Assembly: GCF_020217025.1 (NCBI RefSeq)
Contig: NZ_JAIWOF010000146.1
Location: 1 to 10,000, forward strand
Reading direction: 5' to 3'
Source: Flavobacterium sp.
GTDB lineage: Bacteria; Bacteroidota; Bacteroidia; Flavobacteriales; Flavobacteriaceae
Length of the DNA stretch: 10,000 nt
The notes below the pieces were generated by a model, which was not told the origin of the DNA, searched no databases, and saw only the letters and a list, made by a program, of their open reading frames with translations. Of the stretch, positions 1 to 5,574 are shown piece after piece. The stretch's first letter is position 1. Each line of letters starts with the position of its first letter. Both the position numbers and the translations under genes were made by a program.

Positions 1-1919
1 CAAAAGAAGAAATTAATGCAATCATTAAAAATTCGAATGCTCCTACTTTTTCAAACACTATTGAAGCGTTAGATTATTCTGGCGAGCAATTAGATCGTTT
101 ATCGAATATTTTCTTCAATCTGAATTCGGCTGAAACTTCTGATGAAATGCAAAAAATTGCACAAGAAGTTTCGCCTTTACTTACAGCTTTCAGTAACGAT
201 ATTGCTTTGAATGAAGATTTGTTCAAACGAGTTAAAGCCGTTTACGATCAAAAAGACACTATAGAATTAACTACTGAACAAGCGACTTTATTAGATAAAA
301 AATTCAAAGGATTCTCACGAAATGGTGCGTTACTTTCGGAAGAAGATAAATTAAAATTACGTGAAATTGATACCGAATTAGCCAAACTAAAACTAACTTT
401 CGGAGAAAATGTATTGGCTGAAACCAATAACTATCAATTACACATTACCAACGAAGCTGATTTGAAAGGTTTACCTGATGGCGCTAAAGAAATGGCAGCA
501 AGTTTGGCAAAATCGAAAAATTTGGAAGGTTGGATTTTTACTTTAGATTTCCCAAGTTATTTACCATTCATAACTTATGTTGAAAATCGTGAATTACGAA
601 AAGAAATTGCTATTGCTGCTGGAAAAAAATCGTTTCAAGATAATGAATTCGATAATAAAGAAAACGTAAAACGCATTGTAGAATTACGTCATAAACGTGC
701 GAATTTATTGGGTTATGAATCACATTCGCATTTTGTTTTAGAAGAACGAATGGCACAAAATCCAGAAAGAGTACAATCGTTTTTGAATGATTTATTGGAA
801 AAAGCAAAACCAGCGGCTCATAAAGAATTTGCTGAATTAACCGCTTTCGCCAAAGATTTAGACGGAATTGACCAATTAGAAAAATGGGATGGTGCTTATT
901 ATTCTGAAAAATTGAAACAGAAATTATTCAATTTTGATGATGAGTTATTAAAACCATATTTCAAATTAGAAAATGTACTGAATGGCGCTTTCACGATTGC
1001 AGAAAAGTTATTCGGAATTACATTTAAAGAAGTTTTTGACATTGACAAATACCACGAAGATGTCCAAACTTTTGAAGTATTAGATTTCGAAGGTAAATTA
1101 GTAGCTATCTTCTACTCCGATTTCTTCCCAAGAAAAGGAAAAAGAAATGGCGCTTGGATGACATCCTACAAACCACAATATATAAAGAAAGGAATTAACG
1201 AACGACCACATGTTTCTATTGTTTGTAATTTTACACCACCAACTGAAACAAAACCATCGTTATTGACTTTTAACGAAGTAACGACATTGTTTCACGAATT
1301 TGGACACGCATTACACGGCATGTTAGCCAATACAACTTATCCAAGTTTATCAGGAACTTCTGTTTATTGGGATTTTGTGGAATTACCAAGTCAAGTGATG
1401 GAAAACTGGTGTTACGAGCCTGAAGCGCTAGCTTTGTTTGCAAAACATTACGAAACGGGTGAAATTATTCCGCAACAGTATGTAGAAAAAATCAAAGAAA
1501 GTGCTAGTTTCTTAGAAGGAATGGCAACATTACGTCAATTAAGTTTCGGAATTTTAGATATGACCTATCACGGAAAATCGCAAACTATTGACGATGTAAA
1601 AGCCTTTGAAAAACAAGCTATGGAAATTGCATCATTATATCCAGATGTGGAAGAAAATTGTATGAGCACTTCATTTTCGCATATTTTTCAAGGTGGATAT
1701 TCTTCGGGATATTACAGCTACAAATGGGCGGAAGTTTTAGATGCTGATGCGTTTGCGTATTTCCAAGAAAAAGGGATTTTCAACAAAGAAGTAGCAACCA
1801 AATTCAAAGACAACGTTCTTTCAAAAGGTGGCACCGAATTACCAATGGAATTGTATAAAAAATTCAGAGGTCAGGAACCGAAAGTGGAGGCTTTGTTGAA
1901 GAGAGCAGGATTGATTTAG
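1..1919 (+). CDS. M3-family zinc oligopeptidase (Dcp/thimet oligopeptidase-like), 5' end outside window
   Basis: Zinc metallopeptidase of family M3, which degrades short peptides, normally in the cytoplasm. The reading frame is open from base 3, so the ATG at 147 is an internal Met; the residues before it (PTFSNTIEALDYSGEQLDR) are typical M3 N-terminal sequence. 638 residues are visible against about 675 expected, so roughly 40 are missing at the left edge and a signal peptide cannot be judged. The HEFGH zinc motif is at 1293-1307. The third zinc ligand is the Glu of DFVELPSQ (codon 1380-1382), 24 residues after the second His, as in thimet oligopeptidase. The Gly/Tyr-rich substrate loop GGYSSGYYSYKWA follows near 1693-1731. 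All catalytic elements are intact. Whether it acts as a dipeptidyl carboxypeptidase or an endo-oligopeptidase cannot be decided from sequence. It ends just before a terminator and is separate from the next gene. Confidence 0.96.
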   Translation, partial: KEEINAIIKNSNAPTFSNTIEALDYSGEQLDRLSNIFFNLNSAETSDEMQKIAQEVSPLLTAFSNDIALNEDLFKRVKAVYDQKDTIELTTEQATLLDKKFKGFSRNGALLSEEDKLKLREIDTELAKLKLTFGENVLAETNNYQLHITNEADLKGLPDGAKEMAASLAKSKNLEGWIFTLDFPSYLPFITYVENRELRKEIAIAAGKKSFQDNEFDNKENVKRIVELRHKRANLLGYESHSHFVLEERMAQNPERVQSFLNDLLEKAKPAAHKEFAELTAFAKDLDGIDQLEKWDGAYYSEKLKQKLFNFDDELLKPYFKLENVLNGAFTIAEKLFGITFKEVFDIDKYHEDVQTFEVLDFEGKLVAIFYSDFFPRKGKRNGAWMTSYKPQYIKKGINERPHVSIVCNFTPPTETKPSLLTFNEVTTLFHEFGHALHGMLANTTYPSLSGTSVYWDFVELPSQVMENWCYEPEALALFAKHYETGEIIPQQYVEKIKESASFLEGMATLRQLSFGILDMTYHGKSQTIDDVKAFEKQAMEIASLYPDVEENCMSTSFSHIFQGGYSSGYYSYKWAEVLDADAFAYFQEKGIFNKEVATKFKDNVLSKGGTELPMELYKKFRGQEPKVEALLKRAGLI

Positions 1920-1942
1920 ATTATTAGAATTTTAGATATTTA

Positions 1943-1975
1943 GAAACCGAAACTAAACACTTCGGTTTCTTTTTT
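1943..1975 (+). terminator. Intrinsic terminator after the M3 peptidase gene
   Basis: A perfect 9-bp stem (GAAACCGAA at 1943-1951, TTCGGTTTC at 1961-1969) with a 9-nt loop is followed directly by six T (1970-1975). It starts 23 nt after the peptidase stop codon, a classic rho-independent layout. It isolates the peptidase transcript from the regulator gene downstream. Confidence 0.88.
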
Positions 1976-1995
1976 AAATAAACTTTCATTTTTTT

Positions 1996-2026
1996 TTGAA
2001 ACTTTAAAAACTTTATTGTACATTTG
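1996..2026 (+). promoter_or_regulatory. Bacteroidota-type promoter of the GbsR/MarR regulator
   Basis: TACATTTG at 2019-2026 is an exact match to the Bacteroidota -7 consensus TAnnTTTG. A TTG at 1996-1998, inside a T-rich tract, lies 20 nt upstream and fits the -33 element. The motif ends only 4 nt before the ATG at 2031, so initiation 4-6 nt after the motif would put the transcript start on or beside the start codon. Confidence 0.7.
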
Positions 2027-2030
2027 TCTC

Positions 2031-2534
2031 ATGGAATTCAAAGAAGCAAAAAATAAATTCGTACAAACATGGGGAGCCTTAGGTTCTCAATGGGGCATTA
2101 ACAAAACCATGGCGCAGATTCATGCGTTGTTGATGGTTTCGCACGAACCCGTTTCTATGGAAGATATTATGGAAGAATTACAAATTTCGCGAGGTAATGC
2201 TTCTATGAATTTAAGAGCTTTGATGGATTGGGGCATCGTTTACAAAGAATACAAAGCAGGCGAAAGACGTGAATTTTTCACCGCCGAAAAAGATTTAGAT
2301 GAATTAGCGGTAAAAATTTCAAGAGAAAGAAGCAAACGCGAAATCAAACCCGCTTTGAAAGTTTTAAAAGAAGTTTCGACCATTAAATCTGATGGCACCG
2401 AAGCAGAAAGACATTTCGTAGATCAAACCACAAAATTGTACGACTTCGTTTTAAAAGCCGATAATGTTTTGGATAAAATCACAGAATACAAAGACAATTG
2501 GTTGGCAAAATTGGTTGTTAAAATCATGAAATAA
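2031..2534 (+). CDS. GbsR/MarR-family winged-helix transcriptional regulator
   Basis: A 167-residue DNA-binding regulator of the GbsR branch of the MarR superfamily. The winged helix covers about residues 25-90: helix-turn-helix SMEDIMEELQISRGNASMNL (42-61), then the wing YKEYKAGERREFF (71-83). A charged helical C-terminus (about 88-165) probably dimerises. I chose the ATG at 2031. An in-frame TTG at 2016 would add five residues but lies upstream of, and partly inside, the promoter motif, and MEFKEAKNKF is a natural start for the family. GbsR of Bacillus senses choline and represses glycine betaine synthesis genes; nothing here supports that ligand. Targets may be the gene itself or the cluster starting 54 nt downstream, which is inference from position. 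The mRNA is probably leaderless. Confidence 0.92.
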   Translation: MEFKEAKNKFVQTWGALGSQWGINKTMAQIHALLMVSHEPVSMEDIMEELQISRGNASMNLRALMDWGIVYKEYKAGERREFFTAEKDLDELAVKISRERSKREIKPALKVLKEVSTIKSDGTEAERHFVDQTTKLYDFVLKADNVLDKITEYKDNWLAKLVVKIMK

Positions 2535-2546
2535 AAAAATTTAATC

Positions 2547-2574
2547 TAAACTTTCAATTATTTCTGAAGGTTTA
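2547..2574 (+). other. Hairpin between the regulator and the membrane-protein cluster
   Basis: TAAACTTTCA (2547-2556) pairs with TGAAGGTTTA (2565-2574) over 10 bp with one G-U pair and an 8-nt loop. It is followed by A-rich sequence rather than a T run, so it is not a standard intrinsic terminator on the + strand. It could stabilise the regulator mRNA 3' end, separate the two transcription units weakly, or be a binding site. Function is not determined. Confidence 0.4.
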
Positions 2575-2588
2575 AAATAATAGATAAT

Positions 2589-2942
2589 ATGAAAGTAATT
2601 AATAAAATCAACAAAGCGCTATTAATAATAACGATAATATTAGACTTTACAATCCTATTTGGGTTATATGCTCAAATTTTACTTGGCTTCACACAATTAT
2701 GCATAGCATTATATATTTCTTTCAATTATAAAAAAATTGAGAAAAAACTTAAATATCAAATTATAAATTATTGGATTTATGTCATACTGTATTTTTCTTT
2801 TTTCACTTACATATTCTTAGAAGAGAAAAATGTAATAGACAATTACATAATAATGATTACAACTATTATAATTATACCAATGACAATTGCAATATATTTT
2901 ACAATCATGTTAAATAAAATAGTAAATCAAAATGAAAAATAA
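2589..2942 (+). CDS. Small four-helix membrane protein of unknown function
   Basis: A 117-residue hydrophobic protein I do not recognise. Four likely membrane segments are visible at about residues 8-28, 31-47, 58-77 and 85-107. A basic loop (NYKKIEKKLKYQ, 46-57) joins segments two and three, and the C-terminus is polar (NKIVNQNEK). By the positive-inside rule the basic loop should be cytoplasmic. No signal-peptide cleavage site, cysteine pair or catalytic motif is apparent. The gene is rich in ATA/ATT Ile codons and more AT-rich than its neighbours. Its last 11 nt overlap the start of the epimerase-like gene, which supports it being real and translationally coupled. It has no strong promoter of its own; a one-mismatch TAnnTTTG (2559-2566) falls inside the preceding hairpin. 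Confidence 0.72.
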   Translation: MKVINKINKALLIITIILDFTILFGLYAQILLGFTQLCIALYISFNYKKIEKKLKYQIINYWIYVILYFSFFTYIFLEEKNVIDNYIIMITTIIIIPMTIAIYFTIMLNKIVNQNEK

Positions 2943-3843
2943 ACTAATCATAGCAGCCGGAACAGGATTTTTAGGAAACGTTTTAATCCAACATTTCAAA
3001 AATAAATTTGAAGAAATTATAGTACTTACTCGAGGAAAATCTGAAACTAATAACCAAATCATATATGTAAATTGGGATGCTAAATCATTTTCAGGTTGGG
3101 AAAAGGAATTAGAAAATGCAGATGTATTAATAAACTTAGCTGGAAAATCCGTTGATTGTAGATATACAAAAAAAAATAAAGCTGAAATTTTTGCTTCAAG
3201 AATTGAAAGTACCAAAATTTTAAACGAAGCTATTTTACAATGTAATAATCCACCAAAACATTTCATCAACTCATCAACTGCAACTATTTATCGTCATTCA
3301 GAAGATAAAGAAATGGATGAATATACAGGAGAAATCGGGAATGACTTCTCAATGAACGTTGCTAAAACTTGGGAAAACACATTTTATGAAATAGAAACGC
3401 CAAACACATTGAAAACAGCAATTAGAACATCCATTGTTTTGGGCAAAAATGGGGGCGCTTTTGTTCCATTGAAGCAATTAACCCAACTAGGGTTAGGCGG
3501 AAAAAACGGTAGTGGAAAACAATTCATAAGTTGGATTCACGAGAAAGATTTCGCAAGAGCTGTAGCATTTATAATCGAAAAAGAACTTTCAGGAAGTATT
3601 AATGTAGTTGCACCAAAACCGATTCGAAATGAAGAATTCATGAAAAAACTTCAAAAAGCAATTGGTATTCCATTTGGATTACCCATTCCAAAATCATTGC
3701 TAGAATTTGGAGCAAAAATCATAAAAACTGAAACTGAATTAGTTTTAAAAAGTAGAAATGTTATCCCAAAACGTCTAACAGAAAACGGATTTGAATTTGA
3801 ATTTAGTGATTTAGAAAATATATTTAAAAATCTCTTATCATGA
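2932..3843 (+). CDS. TIGR01777-family NAD(P)-binding epimerase-like protein (SDR39U1-like)
   Basis: A 303-residue extended short-chain dehydrogenase/reductase-type protein of the TIGR01777 group (relatives: E. coli YfcH, human SDR39U1). The Rossmann nucleotide-binding loop is AAGTGFLG (8-15). The family signature NLAGKSVDCRY is at 68-78, with SSTATIY at 114-120, RTSIVLG at 165-171 and SWIHEKDFARA at 200-210. The C-terminal domain (about 250-298, DUF1731-like) contains LKSRNVIPKRL (272-282). No signal peptide or membrane helix is seen, so it is probably cytoplasmic. The first Gly of the usual GxxGxxG is Ala, and no clear YxxxK catalytic pair is visible, so catalysis is uncertain; the family has no settled substrate. 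The start overlaps the upstream gene by 11 nt and the stop overlaps the next start as ATGA, making it the centre of a coupled cluster with membrane proteins on both sides. Confidence 0.92.
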   Translation: MKNKLIIAAGTGFLGNVLIQHFKNKFEEIIVLTRGKSETNNQIIYVNWDAKSFSGWEKELENADVLINLAGKSVDCRYTKKNKAEIFASRIESTKILNEAILQCNNPPKHFINSSTATIYRHSEDKEMDEYTGEIGNDFSMNVAKTWENTFYEIETPNTLKTAIRTSIVLGKNGGAFVPLKQLTQLGLGGKNGSGKQFISWIHEKDFARAVAFIIEKELSGSINVVAPKPIRNEEFMKKLQKAIGIPFGLPIPKSLLEFGAKIIKTETELVLKSRNVIPKRLTENGFEFEFSDLENIFKNLLS

Positions 3844-4184
3844 ACCTCAACATCATCGCCTATCTCATCTATTTCAGCATTACAGGCATCATCATTGTGA
3901 AAGTTGGTAAAATCTGTTATCTGAATGGAAACATTTTCGTTTCACAATTGATTCCGAATCACGAAGACTTATGCCATAAAATAAATCAATTGCTTTTAGT
4001 TGGATATTACTTGCTAAACATTGGTTATTGTGCGATGACTCTAATTTCTTGGGAAAAAATTGAAAACATTACACAATTGATAGAAGTGATTACATCAAAA
4101 TCGGCTTTCATTATTATTGCAATAGCTGTTATGCATTACATCAACATTATTTTATTAACGAATTACATCAAAAAATTAATTTAA
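3840..4184 (+). CDS. Small three-helix membrane protein, paralogue of the next gene
   Basis: A 114-residue protein I cannot assign to a named family. Hydrophobic segments lie at about residues 5-22, 50-70 and 88-108, joined by a polar loop containing HEDLCHKINQ (41-50). The start overlaps the stop of the epimerase-like gene by 4 nt (ATGA), a typical translational-coupling arrangement. It aligns without gaps, at a constant two-residue offset, to the next protein: K24/K26, N29/N31, I32/I34, the block NQLLLVGYYLLNIGYCAMTL (49-68) against NKLFETGFYLLNLGFALMIL (51-70), and N102/N104. This indicates an old tandem duplication. No enzymatic motif is seen. The conserved Asn and Gly within the second helix may mark a packing or functional site, which is inference. 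Confidence 0.85.
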   Translation: MNLNIIAYLIYFSITGIIIVKVGKICYLNGNIFVSQLIPNHEDLCHKINQLLLVGYYLLNIGYCAMTLISWEKIENITQLIEVITSKSAFIIIAIAVMHYINIILLTNYIKKLI

Positions 4185-4195
4185 ACACAAGTATT

Positions 4196-4582
4196 ATGGA
4201 AACTTCAAAAATTTTAATCGGTTATGCCATTTATCTTCCCGTTGCTTTATTTTTAACTTACTATGTTTCAAAAACGCTTTTTAAAAACAGTAAAATTTAT
4301 ATGTTGGACATTTTTAAAGGTCGTGAAGAAATCGCCAACGCAACCAACAAACTATTCGAAACTGGATTTTACTTACTGAATTTAGGCTTTGCTTTAATGA
4401 TTTTAGAAATGAATATGTATGATGATACGTACCAAATTCTAATAGAAAAATTGAGTTATAAAATCGGCGGATTTTCAATTTATTTGGGATTGATGCTGTT
4501 CTTAAACTTATATTTCTTTTTTAGAGGAAAACGAAAAGCAAGTCAAACACAAGTAGAACAACGAATTGTTATTAATGGATAA
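4196..4582 (+). CDS. Small three-helix membrane protein, tandem paralogue
   Basis: A 128-residue relative of the preceding protein, starting 11 nt after its stop. Likely membrane segments are at about residues 7-25, 54-72 and 91-109. The loop after helix one carries KTLFKNSKIYMLDIFKGREE (26-45), and the tail after helix three is basic then polar (FRGKRKASQTQVEQRIVING). The shared block NKLFETGFYLLNLGFALMIL has 10 of 20 residues identical to its neighbour. The tail is about 12 residues longer than in the paralogue. It is the last gene of the cluster; its stop lies 6 nt before the palindrome at 4589. Function is unknown; the pair could form a heteromeric membrane complex, which is inference from duplication and linkage. 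Confidence 0.86.
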   Translation: METSKILIGYAIYLPVALFLTYYVSKTLFKNSKIYMLDIFKGREEIANATNKLFETGFYLLNLGFALMILEMNMYDDTYQILIEKLSYKIGGFSIYLGLMLFLNLYFFFRGKRKASQTQVEQRIVING

Positions 4583-4588
4583 CTTCAC

Positions 4589-4621
4589 AATCCTGACAGG
4601 TTTCAAAAACCTGTCAGGATT
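4589..4621. repeat. Near-perfect palindrome (CCTGACAGG type) between convergent genes
   Basis: AATCCTGACAGGTTT (4589-4603) is the exact reverse complement of AAACCTGTCAGGATT (4607-4621): 15 bp with a 3-nt loop (CAA). It begins just after the last + gene of the cluster and overlaps the 3' end of the - strand gene. Neither strand has a T run after the stem, so it is not a textbook rho-independent terminator, although such a stable hairpin between convergent genes could stop or protect both transcripts. From memory, palindromes with this CCTGACAGG...CCTGTCAGG core recur between flavobacterial genes; I cannot confirm the copy number here. Confidence 0.85.
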
Positions 4622-5424
4622 AACACCAACCACCACAAAATCGGAACACTTTCTAACCAAAATGATGCGTAATATCGGGAACGGTTTTCATTCGCAAAAA
4701 AGAGAAAAACAGCAATCGTTCCACACACCAAAAGCTTAAAAAAGAAGGGTAAAAAATGATGGTTATTGGTGTAAAAAAAATCTGAAATCAATAGTAATAA
4801 CAACAAAACATAACCCAATTTCTTAGTCGGTTCCACTCCTATTTTTTGTGGAACAGTTTGCAAATGAATATCATCTTGTTTAACATCAACAATATCAAAC
4901 ACCAAAACCATAGAAAAAATAAGCAAAAATCGTTGCACTGCCATCAAAAAAACATCTATAGAAAAAGGAATTTCAGCTTCTACCAAAGGTAAAATAACCG
5001 TTACTCCTACCCAAGTAATTCCGACGATATAAATTTTTACACCTTTCCAATTTCGAGCGTTTTGTTTGTTTGGAAAAAAAGGCAAAGTGTATAAAAGCGT
5101 AAGTCCAAAAAACGCGAAAGCACTTACTTTTGACATCCAACTCAATTGGGTAAAAAAGTAAAAACAAGCCAACAACGAAATAAAACTCAGAAAAACGATT
5201 GTTTTCAGTTCCTTTTTAATTTGGGTTCTGTTTAACCTTGCTATGGCATCATACTTCACAAAATTATAACCAACCACCGTTCCAAAAAAAGCAAATAAAG
5301 CTACCGAAAAATCATCCTTAACATCAAAGAAATATTGGGTCATCAACACTAATGCAAATGCCGAAAATGCCACGTGCAAACTGCTATTGATATAAAAATC
5401 GAGAATTTTCTTTACTACTACCAT
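4603..5424 (-). CDS. UbiA-superfamily prenyltransferase-like membrane protein
   Basis: A 273-residue polytopic inner-membrane protein with about eight or nine hydrophobic segments (for example 15-33, 75-92, 100-117, 130-150, 160-178, 204-218, 227-243, 256-270). The second Asp-rich motif of UbiA enzymes is well preserved: FDIVDVKQDD (176-185), followed by TVPQKIG (190-196), which matches the usual TLPxxxG. The first motif, normally NDxxDxxxD, is reduced to YNFVKYD (53-59). UbiA enzymes transfer prenyl groups to aromatic or other acceptors in quinone, haem and lipid synthesis. With one motif degenerate I assign the superfamily, not a reaction. The start at 5424 lies 4 nt from a TAnnTTTG promoter motif. 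The last five residues (ILTGF) and the stop are encoded by the palindrome at 4589-4621. It diverges from gcvP across 150 nt. Confidence 0.8.
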   Translation of the reverse strand: MVVVKKILDFYINSSLHVAFSAFALVLMTQYFFDVKDDFSVALFAFFGTVVGYNFVKYDAIARLNRTQIKKELKTIVFLSFISLLACFYFFTQLSWMSKVSAFAFFGLTLLYTLPFFPNKQNARNWKGVKIYIVGITWVGVTVILPLVEAEIPFSIDVFLMAVQRFLLIFSMVLVFDIVDVKQDDIHLQTVPQKIGVEPTKKLGYVLLLLLLISDFFYTNNHHFLPFFFKLLVCGTIAVFLFFANENRSRYYASFWLESVPILWWLVLILTGF

Positions 5425-5428
5425 TCAA

Positions 5429-5436
5429 CAAAATTA
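5429..5436 (-). promoter_or_regulatory. -7 promoter element of the UbiA-like gene
   Basis: Read on the - strand this is TAATTTTG, an exact TAnnTTTG match. It ends 4 nt before the ATG (5424-5422), so the transcript would begin at or within a few bases of the start codon. No TTG is present at the expected -33 distance, which lowers confidence. Confidence 0.5.
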
Positions 5437-5521
5437 ATCAATCTGTTAATAAGACTTGAAATTAGTTGATAAAATCATAAAATTTCACATTTTAAAAACA
5501 AAAAATTACAAGATTAATAAT

Positions 5522-5529
5522 TACTTTTG
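5522..5529 (+). promoter_or_regulatory. -7 promoter element of gcvP
   Basis: TACTTTTG matches TAnnTTTG exactly and ends 45 nt before the gcvP ATG, predicting a leader of roughly 40 nt. There is no TTG at the -33 position, only T-rich sequence. A leader this short leaves no room for a glycine riboswitch. Confidence 0.55.
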
Positions 5530-5544
5530 TTGTCCAAAACAACA
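5528..5544. promoter_or_regulatory. Small inverted repeat at the predicted gcvP transcription start
   Basis: TGTTGT (5528-5533) and ACAACA (5539-5544) form a 6-bp inverted repeat around CCAAA. It overlaps the last base of the -7 element and the predicted start site, where a repressor could bind. It is short for an operator and could be chance. Confidence 0.25.
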
Positions 5545-5574
5545 CATAATAACACACATACACATTTTTAATAA

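Noticed and set aside
610..807. Open frame of 65 codons on the - strand
   Set aside because: It lies wholly inside the M3 peptidase gene and its translation has no recognisable features.
2016..2030. In-frame TTG that would extend the GbsR/MarR protein by five residues
   Set aside because: It overlaps the promoter motif and would not be in the transcript; the ATG at 2031 gives the natural family N-terminus.
2535..2588. Rho-independent terminator or separate promoter before the four-gene cluster
   Set aside because: The hairpin lacks a downstream T run on the + strand, and the only promoter-like string has a mismatch and sits inside the hairpin.
2910..3269. Open frame of 119 codons on the - strand
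   Set aside because: It is antisense to the well-supported epimerase-like gene; its hydrophobic, Phe-rich translation is what antisense AT-rich coding DNA gives.
4973..5167. Open frame of 64 codons on the - strand
   Set aside because: It lies inside the UbiA-like gene in another frame and has no promoter or family features.
5425..5574. Possible glycine riboswitch upstream of gcvP
   Set aside because: Only about 40 nt lie between the predicted transcription start and the ATG, too short for the aptamer, and no matching fold is seen.
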